Shown here one piece after another: positions 16,418-24,504 of a DNA stretch of 64,000 bases. A model generated the notes under the pieces. The model was not told where the DNA came from. It searched no databases and saw nothing but the letters and a program-made list of their open reading frames with translations. A program made the translations under genes and the position numbers. How positions within the stretch are numbered: position 1 is the first letter of the stretch; every line of letters begins with the position of its first letter. This stretch comes from Mesorhizobium sp. SOD10 (GTDB lineage: Bacteria > Pseudomonadota > Alphaproteobacteria > Rhizobiales > Rhizobiaceae): NCBI GenBank assembly GCA_000824805.1, contig CCNA01000004.1, positions 1 to 64,000 of the forward strand. Direction: 5' to 3'.

Positions 16418-17836
16418 CTAGTGACCGCCGCCAGGCAAAATCTTGCCCGGATTCATGATGTTGAGCGGATCGAGCGCCTGCTTGATCGTGCGCATGATAT
16501 CGACACCGTAGCCAAGCTCGTGGCGCAGGAAGCCGACCTTGCCCTGGCCGATGCCGTGCTCGCCGGTGCAGGTGCCTTCCATGGCGATGGCGCGCATGTT
16601 GAGCCGGGCGACGAATTTTTCCGCAAGCGCGATCTCGGCCGGATTGTCGACGTCCATCAGCACCAGCACATGGAAATTGCCGTCGCCGGCATGGCCGACA
16701 ATGGGTGCGATAAGCCCCATCTCGGCGATGTCGGCTTCGGTCTCGGTGACGCATTCGGCAAGCCTGGAGATCGGCACGCAGACATCGGTCGACAGCCCTT
16801 TGGCGCCGGGGCGCAGCGTCAGCGACGACCAGTAGGCGTCGTGCCTGGCCTTCCAGAGCTTCGTCCGCTCCTCCGCGACACTGGTCCACAGGAACGGTCC
16901 GCCGCCATTCTCCTCGGCGATCATCCCGAACGTCTCGGCCTGTTCGGCGACACCCGCATCGCTGCCGTGGAACTCGACGAACAGGCACGGGCTCTCCGGA
17001 TAGTCGAGCTTGGAATAGTTCTTCATCGCCCGCATCTGCAGCGCGTTGACCAGCTCGATGCGCGCCACCGGAATGCCCATCTGGATGGTCGCGATCACCG
17101 TGTTGCAGGCCGCCTCCAGGCTCGGAAACGGGCAGACGCCGCCAGAAATTGCTTGCGGAATGCCCTGCAGCCTCAGCGTCAGCGAGGTGATGACGCCGAG
17201 CGTGCCTTCGGAGCCGACCAGAAGCCGCGTCAGGTCGTAGCCGGCCGAGCTTTTCTTCGCCCGCTTGCCGGTCGTCACCGTCTCGCCGTCGGCCATGACG
17301 GCGGTCAGCGACAGCACGTTGTCGCGCATCGTGCCGTAGCGCACCGCGTTGGTGCCGGAAGCCCTGGTGGCCGCCATGCCGCCGAGCGACGCATTGGCGC
17401 CTGGATCGATCGGAAAGAACAGGCCGGTGTCGCGCAGGTGCCTGTTGAGGTCCTCGCGCGTCACCCCGGGCTCGACGGTGCAGTCGAGGTCCTGCGGATT
17501 GACGGATAAGATCCGGTTCATGCGCGACGTATCGATGGAAATGCCGCCGCCCGGCGCATTGGTGTGGCCCTCGAGCGAGGAGCCGACCCCGAAGGCGATC
17601 ACCGGCACGCGGTGCGCGGCGCAGGCGCGCACGACCTCCTGCACCTCCGCGGTCGTCTCGACGAAAGCGACGCCGTCCGGCGCCTGGGTCGGGATATACG
17701 TGGTGGTGTGCGCGTGCTGGCCGCGGATCGCCTCGCCGGTCTGGAAGCGCTCGCCGAAGCGCTGCTTGAGGATGCCGAGCACCGCGGCGATGCCTTCCTC
17801 GTTGCGTTCTACGGGGTTGAGGTCGCTCAAAGCCAT
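16418..17836 (-). CDS. FAD-binding oxidase (GlcD / D-lactate dehydrogenase type)
   Basis: This 472-residue flavoenzyme oxidises a 2-hydroxyacid such as D-lactate or glycolate. The start at 17836 has a strong Shine-Dalgarno (GGAGGAATTC). The PCMH FAD-binding domain includes VIAFGVGSSLEGHTNAPGGG and FPIDPGANASLGGMAATRAS; the C-terminal FAD-oxidase domain has VGHAGDGNFHVLV, EGTCTGEHGIGQGKVGFL and the ending DPLNIMNPGKILP. The residues of the HAGDGN and GEHGIG motifs are intact. There is no Fe-S partner (GlcF-like) nearby, so it is probably a single-subunit dehydrogenase. Substrate cannot be fixed from sequence. Confidence 0.87.
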   Translation of the reverse strand: MALSDLNPVERNEEGIAAVLGILKQRFGERFQTGEAIRGQHAHTTTYIPTQAPDGVAFVETTAEVQEVVRACAAHRVPVIAFGVGSSLEGHTNAPGGGISIDTSRMNRILSVNPQDLDCTVEPGVTREDLNRHLRDTGLFFPIDPGANASLGGMAATRASGTNAVRYGTMRDNVLSLTAVMADGETVTTGKRAKKSSAGYDLTRLLVGSEGTLGVITSLTLRLQGIPQAISGGVCPFPSLEAACNTVIATIQMGIPVARIELVNALQMRAMKNYSKLDYPESPCLFVEFHGSDAGVAEQAETFGMIAEENGGGPFLWTSVAEERTKLWKARHDAYWSSLTLRPGAKGLSTDVCVPISRLAECVTETEADIAEMGLIAPIVGHAGDGNFHVLVLMDVDNPAEIALAEKFVARLNMRAIAMEGTCTGEHGIGQGKVGFLRHELGYGVDIMRTIKQALDPLNIMNPGKILPGGGH

Positions 17837-17896
17837 GAATTCCTCCGCGAATGGACCAGCGGCCACTCTTGTTATGCAGCTATGGATGATGCCTAA

Positions 17897-17944
17897 AGCA
17901 ATTCGAGGAAAAGTGTGAAGCAGTTTTCCGTCTGCAATTGCGCC
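17897..17944. repeat. Rhizobial palindromic repeat, family A, copy 1 (partial)
   Basis: AGCAATTCGAGGAAAAGTGT followed by a GTTTTCCGTCTGCAATTGCG end forms an imperfect palindrome. Matching copies occur at 24256-24364 and 36663-36765. This copy lacks the right-hand GAGCGG palindrome seen in the others. It lies between the divergent oxidase and thioesterase genes. Confidence 0.75.
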
Positions 17945-17998
17945 ACTAGAAACAATCTCACCAGCACGCCCTGCCCAGCAACGATCAAGGAACATCAG

Positions 17999-18484
17999 AT
18001 GACGATCCCCGCACCGATCATTTCCGGCCCGATGACGATCGAGGAGGAGTGGATCGACTATAACGGCCATCTCAACATGGCCTACTACAACGTGCTGTTC
18101 GACCGCGGCTCGGACCAGGCGTTCGAGCTGATGGGCATGGGGCCGAACTACGCCAAGGAGCGGCGCCTCACCATCTACACGGCCGAAGTTCATGTCTGCT
18201 ACGTGCAGGAGTTGCATCTCGACCACAAGGTGAACGTGTCGTTCCAGCTCATCGACCACGACGAAAAGCGGCTAAGAGCCTATCAGGAAATCCGCCATGT
18301 CGACGGCTGGCTGGCGGCGACCTCCGAGCAGCTTGCGCTGCATGTCGACATGGACGGACCGAGAGTGGCCCCCTTCCCCGCCGACGTGATGGCCAGGTTG
18401 GAGGCCGTGCGCGCCGCCCATGCGGCGCTGCCGATGCCCGAGCGCGCCGGCCGCTCGATCGGCATCAAACGCAAGGGCGCTTGA
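17999..18484 (+). CDS. Thioesterase family protein (4HBT_2 hotdog fold)
   Basis: This 161-residue hotdog thioesterase starts at the ATG at 17999, preceded by AAGGAAC. The signature EEWIDYNGHLNMAYYNVLFD near residue 20 contains the Asp-Tyr-Asn-Gly-His region of 4HBT_2 enzymes, followed by IYTAEVHVCYVQELHL on the central strand. Members hydrolyse small acyl-CoAs; the betainyl-CoA thioesterase of carnitine degradation is one known member of this group, but no carnitine genes are visible here. Divergent from the FAD oxidase. Confidence 0.85.
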   Translation: MTIPAPIISGPMTIEEEWIDYNGHLNMAYYNVLFDRGSDQAFELMGMGPNYAKERRLTIYTAEVHVCYVQELHLDHKVNVSFQLIDHDEKRLRAYQEIRHVDGWLAATSEQLALHVDMDGPRVAPFPADVMARLEAVRAAHAALPMPERAGRSIGIKRKGA

Positions 18485-18630
18485 AAACCCGCCCGCCCGC
18501 GTTAACCTTACCAAGGTTTTAACGTGAACAATTCGGTTGAGTCCGTTGAACGACTCACCGGCGCGTTCGAAAACCGCCCTACCGGGTTTGCGCACGGGGC
18601 GGCTGGCGGAATGCGGTGCGAGGACAGTGC

Positions 18631-18828
18631 ATGAAAACCGACATCAAGGTCGAAGTGGAGCGCTTGGCGGCCGATCCACGCATTACCGACTATGATTTCT
18701 GGCGATCGCTGAAGAACGTCAACAACGAGATCTTCCACATCGCCAACAATAACGAACCTATCCCGTTCGACATGATCCGCTGGCGCGCGATTCTGAAGCA
18801 GGCGCGCATGAAGCGCGGCCACGCCTGA
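18631..18828 (+). CDS. Small conserved hypothetical protein
   Basis: This 65-residue protein (MKTDIKVEVERLAADPRITD, then ending RAILKQARMKRGHA) has no recognisable domain, signal peptide or membrane segment. Codon use looks like its neighbours, and the basic C-terminus is distinctive. It ends four bases before the convergent Lrp gene. Function unknown. Confidence 0.65.
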   Translation: MKTDIKVEVERLAADPRITDYDFWRSLKNVNNEIFHIANNNEPIPFDMIRWRAILKQARMKRGHA

Positions 18829-18832
18829 GCCC

Positions 18833-19309
18833 TCACTTTTGCCTGAACCCGCCCAGAAGCGAGCGCGGCTCGACCGGTGACGACTGGATGATGGCGGTGT
18901 TGGTCATCGCATAGGGAATGATCCGGTCGATCACGCGCTCGAGCTCGCTCATCGAGCCGACATGGGCAAGCGCGATGAAGCAGTCCTCGCCGGTCACCCG
19001 GTCGCATTGCGCGATTTCCGGCAGCTCGCGAATGATGTCCGCCACGACGGAAAGCTGTCCCGGCACCGGCCTGATTCTGAGCCATGCCGATAGCTTCATG
19101 CCGAGAGCGGCTGGATTGATCCTGACCGTGTAGGCCTGGATCACGCCGTTCTCCTGCAGTTTGCGGATGCGCTCCGCCACGCTCGGCGCCGACAGCCCGA
19201 CCGCGCGCGCCAGTTCCGCCGTGCTGATGCGCGCGTCCTTTTCCAGGAGCCGCAGGAGCTTCAGATCGATCGCGTCCAGATCGGCATTTTCACTTCGAAG
19301 GTTTTTCAA
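18833..19309 (-). CDS. Lrp/AsnC family transcriptional regulator
   Basis: This 158-residue regulator has an N-terminal HTH (DAIDLKLLRLLEKDARISTA, ELARAVGLSAPSVAERIRKL) and a C-terminal RAM ligand-binding domain (GMKLSAWLRIRPVPGQLSVV; CDRVTGEDCFIALAHVGS). The start appears to be TTG at 19309, with GAAGAG upstream; no in-frame ATG fits better. It is divergent from an RhtA-like exporter with a perfect palindrome between them, suggesting amino-acid-responsive control of efflux. Confidence 0.9.
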   Translation of the reverse strand: MKNLRSENADLDAIDLKLLRLLEKDARISTAELARAVGLSAPSVAERIRKLQENGVIQAYTVRINPAALGMKLSAWLRIRPVPGQLSVVADIIRELPEIAQCDRVTGEDCFIALAHVGSMSELERVIDRIIPYAMTNTAIIQSSPVEPRSLLGGFRQK

Positions 19310-19358
19310 GTCAAAACTCTTCCATCACAAAGCGAACGGGGCCACCTCGCCATATATT

Positions 19359-19370
19359 GCCCATATGGGC
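19359..19370. promoter_or_regulatory. Perfect palindrome between Lrp and exporter genes
   Basis: GCCCATATGGGC is a perfect 12-bp palindrome, 29 bp upstream of the exporter ATG and about 50 bp upstream of the Lrp start. It is a candidate Lrp operator. Confidence 0.5.
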
Positions 19371-19398
19371 GGCGAGTTTCGCCTGCGATAATGCTCGC

Positions 19399-20331
19399 AT
19401 GAAAACGCAAACGCAAATCCCAGCTGCAAACCGGGCTATCGGTGACACCGATGCGCCTCACGCCGTGGCTGGCCCCACCGCACTTGCCAGAACGGCCGAC
19501 GCGTTGCCGCCTCATGTCTGGTTCTGCGTCAGCGCCGTGTTCCACTATCTCGGGCCGGCCTTCGCCGTGCTGCTTTTGGCTCAGGTCGGCGTGCTCGGCA
19601 TGGCTTGGCTGCGCATTGCCACCGCCGCCCTCCTCTTCGCCCCGTTGACAAGGCCCTGGCGCATTTTCGCGCGCGCCGATCGCGGTCGGCGACTGCTGCT
19701 GCTGGCCTTCGGCATCTGCCTGGCGCTGATGAACTCCTCGTTCTATCTGGCGCTCGACCGCCTGCCGATCTCGCTGGTGGCCGCGATCGAATTCGTCGGC
19801 ACGATCGGGGTGGCGCTGGTCGGCCTGCGCAGCCGGCGCAACTTTGCGGCGCTCGCGGTTGCCGTGGTCGGCACCTTGCTGCTCATCGATGTGAAATGGT
19901 CGAGCGATCCCATCGGCTTGTTCTGGGCCTTTTTGAATGGCGCCCTTTTCATTGGCTACATCGTGATCGGTCACCGCGTCGCCCAGGCGGGCTTCGGTAT
20001 CGCCGGCCTCGGCACCGCCATGGCGGTCGCGTTCCTGGTCGTACTGCCCATCGGCCTTCGCGAGGCGCTACCCGCCTTCTCGTCGCCGCAACTGCTCATG
20101 GCTGCAATCGGCGTCGGCCTCTGCTCCTCGGTCATCCCCTATATTTGCGACCAGCTTGCCATGGCGAGGCTGCCGCGCGCGAGCTTCGCGCTGATGCTCT
20201 CGCTCCTGCCGCTCACGGCAACGCTGATCGGCGTCATCGTGCTGCGCCAGGTGCCAAGCCTCACTGACTGCATCGGCGTTGCGCTGGTCATCGCCGGCGT
20301 CGCTTCCCACAAGCCCGCGGCAAGCATATAG
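19399..20331 (+). CDS. EamA/RhtA family amino acid exporter
   Basis: This 310-residue inner-membrane protein of the drug/metabolite transporter superfamily has two EamA halves and about ten hydrophobic helices. Segments such as FHYLGPAFAVLLLAQVGVLG and SSVIPYICDQLAMARLPRAS are typical of RhtA, the threonine/homoserine exporter. The ATG at 19399 was preferred over an in-frame TTG at 19357 that lies inside the palindrome. The divergent Lrp neighbour supports a role in amino-acid efflux. Exact substrate is unknown. Confidence 0.85.
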   Translation: MKTQTQIPAANRAIGDTDAPHAVAGPTALARTADALPPHVWFCVSAVFHYLGPAFAVLLLAQVGVLGMAWLRIATAALLFAPLTRPWRIFARADRGRRLLLLAFGICLALMNSSFYLALDRLPISLVAAIEFVGTIGVALVGLRSRRNFAALAVAVVGTLLLIDVKWSSDPIGLFWAFLNGALFIGYIVIGHRVAQAGFGIAGLGTAMAVAFLVVLPIGLREALPAFSSPQLLMAAIGVGLCSSVIPYICDQLAMARLPRASFALMLSLLPLTATLIGVIVLRQVPSLTDCIGVALVIAGVASHKPAASI

Positions 20332-20340
20332 ACCGCTCGA

Positions 20341-21243
20341 TCATGCCAGCTTCTCCTTCAGGAAAGCGACCGTCCGCCCCCAGGCGAGGTCGGCGGCCTT
20401 CTTGTCATAGCGCGCGGCCGAGGTGTCGTTGTTGAAGGCATGGTTGGCGCCCTCATAGACATAGACCTTGTACTCGACATGCGCGGCGTCGAGCGCTTTC
20501 TTATAGGCGTCGATGCCCGCATTGGTCCTGCTGTCCAGCCCGGCGTAATGCAGAAGCAGCGGCGCCTTGATCTTCGCGGCGTCCTCGGCCTTCGGCTGCA
20601 TGCCGTAATAGGCGACGCCGGCGCTGAGATCGGGCGCATGGACGGCAAGCTGGTTCACTGCCCCGCCGCCCCAGCAGAAGCCGACCGCCCCGACCTTGCC
20701 GTTGCCGTCCTTGAGGTTCTTGAGATAGGCGACCGTCGCCACGCCGTCGCCCGCGACTTGGGCGGCATCGAGCTTGGTGAACATGTCGCGCGCCTTGTCC
20801 TCGTCGGACGGCGTGCCGCCAAGCGGCGACAGGAAGTCCGGCGCCAGCGCGACGAACCCCTCCAGCGCCACGCGTCGGGCAACATCGCGGATATGCGGGT
20901 TCAGTCCCCGGTTCTCGTGGATGACGATGACGGTGCCGAGCTTGCGCTGCTGATCGGCCGGCTTGACTAGATAGGCTTTCATCTCGCCGCTCGAGCCGGG
21001 ATAGGTGATGTCCTCGCCCTTAACGCGGCTGTCGTCCTCGGCAATGATCGCCGCCTTTGCGGAGTTGGCCGCCAGCATCGGCGCGATCGCGGCGGCCGCC
21101 GCGCCCGAGCCCGCCAGCTTCGTCAACTGCTCCATGAAGCGGCGGCGGTCGAGCGTCAGATGCGTGTATTCGTCATAGGCATCGATCATCGCTTGCGTGA
21201 TGACAGGCTGCGCGATGACGGACTTGGCAACGGGTTCGGTCAT
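20341..21243 (-). CDS. Dienelactone hydrolase family protein with Tat-like leader
   Basis: This 300-residue alpha/beta hydrolase carries the dienelactone-hydrolase nucleophile elbow GFCWGGGAVNQL (Cys nucleophile), the acid residue in LHYAGLDSRTNAG and the catalytic His in YEGANHAFNND. Residues about 33-65 look like a twin-arginine leader (DRRRFMEQLTKLAGSGAAAA then AANSAKA), although a 30-residue extension precedes it. The ATG at 21243 was chosen over an upstream ATG. Likely an exported hydrolase of unknown substrate. It is convergent with the RhtA-like gene. Confidence 0.87.
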   Translation of the reverse strand: MTEPVAKSVIAQPVITQAMIDAYDEYTHLTLDRRRFMEQLTKLAGSGAAAAAIAPMLAANSAKAAIIAEDDSRVKGEDITYPGSSGEMKAYLVKPADQQRKLGTVIVIHENRGLNPHIRDVARRVALEGFVALAPDFLSPLGGTPSDEDKARDMFTKLDAAQVAGDGVATVAYLKNLKDGNGKVGAVGFCWGGGAVNQLAVHAPDLSAGVAYYGMQPKAEDAAKIKAPLLLHYAGLDSRTNAGIDAYKKALDAAHVEYKVYVYEGANHAFNNDTSAARYDKKAADLAWGRTVAFLKEKLA

Positions 21244-21407
21244 GGCTCTTCTCGACGACAATGGGGGACGATTTCGTGGGTCGATCCGCAAGATAGGGTC
21301 AAGATCCATACGGTCCAGCCACGCGCGGATGACGGTTTGGAGAGCTTCGGCTCGCCCATCACATTTTGGTCATTTCCGAAAGCCTTGATGGTGCTGTCAC
21401 ATTAGGA

Positions 21408-21433
21408 ATCAAAGCTGCCCGGGCGGCTTTGAT
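21408..21433 (+). promoter_or_regulatory. Near-perfect 26-bp palindrome in the 5' leader
   Basis: ATCAAAGC, T, GCCC is mirrored by GGGC, G, GCTTTGAT with one mismatched pair. It ends 23 bp before the ATG at 21457, so it may be an operator or a leader hairpin controlling that gene. Confidence 0.45.
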
Positions 21434-21456
21434 CCGAACGACGAAAGGGGAATCCC

Positions 21457-21891
21457 ATGAACGTCCAGGACATCATCAACACCGTTGCCTCGAAGGCCGG
21501 CCTCGACGAGCCGACCACTGAAAAGGTTGTCGGTACCATCTTTTCCGTGCTGGAGCATGAGGCGGAAGGCACCAGCATTTCATCCTTCTTCGACCAGATC
21601 CCCGGCGCCGGTGCGCTGGCTCAGAAATATGACGTGATGGCCGCCGGTGCTGCCAATTCGGGCGGCGGGCTTCTGTCCTCGTTGCAAGGGGCGCTTGGCG
21701 GCGTGCTCGGCGAAAAGGCCGGCGCTCTGATCAACGGCGTCGCCGTCCTCAAGGCGTCCGGCCTCGACATGGCGCAAATCCGTCAGGCCGGCGAGACCTT
21801 GATCAAGCAGGCGGAGACCGCCGCCGGTCCCGACCTGACCAACCAGGTGCTGGACCAGGTGCCCAGTTTGCGGGGCCATCTTGGGCTTTGA
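21457..21891 (+). CDS. DUF2780/DUF2267-like small helical protein
   Basis: This 144-residue protein begins MNVQDIINTVASKAGLDEPT and has a Gly/Ala-rich middle (GAANSGGGLLSSLQGALGGV) and a helical C-terminus. The pattern of an EKVVGTIFSVLEHE helix followed by FFDQIPGAG resembles DUF2780/DUF2267 proteins. Shine-Dalgarno AAGGGG precedes the ATG. Function unknown; it is a single gene convergent with gcd. Confidence 0.6.
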   Translation: MNVQDIINTVASKAGLDEPTTEKVVGTIFSVLEHEAEGTSISSFFDQIPGAGALAQKYDVMAAGAANSGGGLLSSLQGALGGVLGEKAGALINGVAVLKASGLDMAQIRQAGETLIKQAETAAGPDLTNQVLDQVPSLRGHLGL

Positions 21892-21910
21892 AGCCTGACG
21901 CCGCCCGGTC

Positions 21911-24223
21911 TTATTTCGGCAGCGTATAGGCCATCACATAGTCACCCGGCTTGGTGCCGACCGAGCCGTGGCCGCCGGCGACGATGACGACGAACTGGCG
22001 GCCGTCGGCCACGGTATACGTCATCGGCGTCGCCTGGCCGCCCGCCGGCAGCCTCGCCTGCCAGAGCTGCCTGCCGGTGGTGAGGTCGTAGGCGCGCAGA
22101 TAGTCGTCGACTGCCGCGCCCAGGAAAGCGACGCCGCCCGCGGTGATCATCGGCCCGCCTATGCCGGGAACGCCGACCTTGAAGGGCAAGGGCAGCGGCG
22201 TCATGTCGTAGACGGTGCCGTTGCGGTGCTTGTAGGCGATGTTTCCCGTCTTGAGGTCGACGCCGGCGACATAGCCCCATGGTGGCGCCTGGCAGGGAAT
22301 GCCGAGCGGCGACAGGAACGGCCCCATCACCACCGCGTAAGGCGCGCCTTCGTTGCGGTTCAGCCCCTGCTCGCTGCCCTTGGTATCGCCTGGCGGCGGC
22401 ACGTCCGCGCGAGGTATCAGCTTGGACGTGAATGCCAGATAGGTCGGCATGCCGAACATCACCTGCCGCACCGGATCGACCGCGACGCCGCCCCAGTTGA
22501 ACACGCCGAAATTGCCGGGATAGACCAGTGAGCCCTGCAGCGAGGGCGGCGTGTAGCGACCCTCATAGCGCAATCGTTTCAGGTCAATCCGGCACGCCAG
22601 CTGGTCGAACATGGTGATACCCCACATGTCGGCACCGGTCAGCGGCTTCGGATTGAAGGAGAGATCCGAGGCCGGTTGCGTCGGCGAGGTATGATCCCCC
22701 CCGATCGCGCCGCCGGGTGCCGGCACTTCCTTCACCGGAATGATCGGCTCGCCCGTGCGCCGGTCGAGCACGTAGAGATCGCCCTGCTTGGTCGGCCCGA
22801 CCAGCGCCGGCACGACGCCGTTCGCTGTGGTGATGTCGACCAGCGACGGCTGCGCCGGCACGTCCATGTCCCACAGATCGTGATGCACGGTCTGCCGCAC
22901 CCAGCGCAGTTGGCCGGTGTTGAGGTCGAGCGCGGTGATCGAGGAAGAGAACTTCTCGACATTGGCGGTGCGACCCATGCCGAGCTGGTCCGGCGTCTGG
23001 TTGCCGAGCGGCACGTAAAGCAATCCCAGCTTCTCGTCGGCGCTCGCCGTCGACCACATGTTGGGCGAGTTGTGGGTGTAGGTTTGCCCAGCGGGCAGCG
23101 GCGTCGTCACGTCCGGGTTGCCGGAATCCCAGTTCCACAGCAGGGCGCCGCTGTCGACGTCGAAGGCGCGGATGACGCCCGACGGCTCCTCGGTCGAGTA
23201 ATTGTCGTTGACCGCGCCGCCGACGATGATCTTGCCGGCGACGATGAGCGGCGCCGAGGTCGAATAATAATAACCCGATTTCGGATAGGGCATGTTGGCC
23301 ATCAGGTTCAGCGTGCCGCCCTGGGCGAAGGACGGACATACCTGCCCGTTCGCGGCATCGAGCGCGATCAGCCGGGCGTCCGACGTCGGCAGGTAGACGC
23401 GCTGCGCGCAGGGCTGGCCGGCGGCGATCTTGGCATCGGCATAATAGGATACGCCACGGCAGGTCTGGTGCTGGCGGTTGCTGTCGAGCTTGATCTTCGG
23501 ATCGTAGCGCCACTTTTCCTTGCCGCTCGCGGCATCGATGGCGATGGCGAAATTATGCGGCGTGCAGATGAAGAGCGTGTCGCCCACCTTTAGCGGCGTC
23601 ACCTGATAGGTCGTCTCGCCGACATCGTCGGGGCCTTTCACGTCGCCGGTGCGATAGGTCCAGGCCGGCTGCAGCTTGGCGACATTGTCGGGCGTGATCT
23701 GGTCGAGCGGCGAATAGCGCTGGCCGAAAGGCGTGCGGCCGTAGAAGTGCCACTCGCCGGCCGGCATGTCGCCGCCGAGATTGGCCGCCGTCGCCAGCTT
23801 TTCGGTGCCGAGCGTGCCGTCGATGTCGTGAGGATCGGCGGTCATCGAATAGCCGGCGACCGCGAGCGAGGCCAGTACGGCGAGGATCAGCGGCGCGCGT
23901 CCGTCCGGCCCTTGCAGGCCTCGCCTTGCCCATGGCGTCAAAAGCCACAAGGCGACGAGCACGATGACGCCGCCACGCGGACCGAGCTGCCACCAGTCGA
24001 AGCCGATTTCCCACACCGCCCAGCATAGCGTGGCGAGCACGAACAGCGCGTAGACCCAGAGCGAGGTCGACCTGCGCCTGAAAAGCAGCCAGGCGGTGAC
24101 CAGGAAGACCAGGCCGGCGATCAGGTAATACCAACTGCCGCCCAGCGCGATGAGCCAGATACCGCCGCCGCCGAGAATGAGACCGATGAGGACGAGGACA
24201 AGGGAGGTGATGGTGACAGCCAA
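21911..24223 (-). CDS. gcd: Membrane-bound PQQ-dependent glucose dehydrogenase
   Basis: This 770-residue enzyme oxidises glucose (or related sugars, quinate, shikimate) in the periplasm and feeds electrons to ubiquinone. The first about 130 residues form five membrane helices, then an eight-bladed PQQ propeller follows with repeated tryptophan-docking motifs (YSPLDQITPDNVAKLQPAWT, WNWDSGNPDVTTPLP, ITAGGVAFLGAAVDDYLRAY). The start is TTG at 24223, nine bases after an AAGGAG Shine-Dalgarno; there is no in-frame ATG near it. PQQ biosynthesis genes are not in this window. In rhizobia this enzyme is linked to gluconate release and phosphate solubilisation. Confidence 0.92.
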   Translation of the reverse strand: MAVTITSLVLVLIGLILGGGGIWLIALGGSWYYLIAGLVFLVTAWLLFRRRSTSLWVYALFVLATLCWAVWEIGFDWWQLGPRGGVIVLVALWLLTPWARRGLQGPDGRAPLILAVLASLAVAGYSMTADPHDIDGTLGTEKLATAANLGGDMPAGEWHFYGRTPFGQRYSPLDQITPDNVAKLQPAWTYRTGDVKGPDDVGETTYQVTPLKVGDTLFICTPHNFAIAIDAASGKEKWRYDPKIKLDSNRQHQTCRGVSYYADAKIAAGQPCAQRVYLPTSDARLIALDAANGQVCPSFAQGGTLNLMANMPYPKSGYYYSTSAPLIVAGKIIVGGAVNDNYSTEEPSGVIRAFDVDSGALLWNWDSGNPDVTTPLPAGQTYTHNSPNMWSTASADEKLGLLYVPLGNQTPDQLGMGRTANVEKFSSSITALDLNTGQLRWVRQTVHHDLWDMDVPAQPSLVDITTANGVVPALVGPTKQGDLYVLDRRTGEPIIPVKEVPAPGGAIGGDHTSPTQPASDLSFNPKPLTGADMWGITMFDQLACRIDLKRLRYEGRYTPPSLQGSLVYPGNFGVFNWGGVAVDPVRQVMFGMPTYLAFTSKLIPRADVPPPGDTKGSEQGLNRNEGAPYAVVMGPFLSPLGIPCQAPPWGYVAGVDLKTGNIAYKHRNGTVYDMTPLPLPFKVGVPGIGGPMITAGGVAFLGAAVDDYLRAYDLTTGRQLWQARLPAGGQATPMTYTVADGRQFVVIVAGGHGSVGTKPGDYVMAYTLPK

Positions 24224-24255
24224 GACGGTACTCCTTCGACTGTTGCGCGCTTTGG

Positions 24256-24364
24256 AGCAACTCCAGGAAAAGCGTGGAGCGGCTTTCCATTGGGAGTTGC
24301 GTCAAAACAAAGATGGAGCGGTTCGCCGTTCGGGAAACAGCAATCCGCTCCAGTGCGGCTCTAA
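24256..24364. repeat. Rhizobial palindromic repeat, family A, copy 2 (full)
   Basis: The left part (AGCAACTCCAGGAAAAGCGT to GGGAGTTGCG) is an imperfect palindrome, followed by CAAAACAAAGA and a right palindrome starting TGGAGCGGTT and ending in CCGCTCCA, with TCTAA at the end. It occupies most of the gap between gcd and uvrD, the region upstream of the helicase. Confidence 0.75.
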
Positions 24365-24504
24365 GCGACGGCATGCCGTCCCTGCCCTGCCGGCAGCTTT
24401 CCCCTGCCCGCTCCGGCTGTCAAGTTGGCCCGGGACACGCGAAACTAGAACAAAACGTAGACAGTTCTGGTCTTTCGCTCCCGAATCACTACATTCGGGG
24501 GGCG

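Noticed and set aside
18485..18630. CtrA-type TTAA-N7-TTAA site in the hairpin near 18498-18522
   Set aside because: The spacing between the TTAA elements is 13, not 7, so the CtrA consensus is not met.
24274..24504. N-terminal extension of the uvrD frame
   Set aside because: It reads through the family-A palindromic repeat and shows no helicase similarity; conserved sequence begins after 24505.
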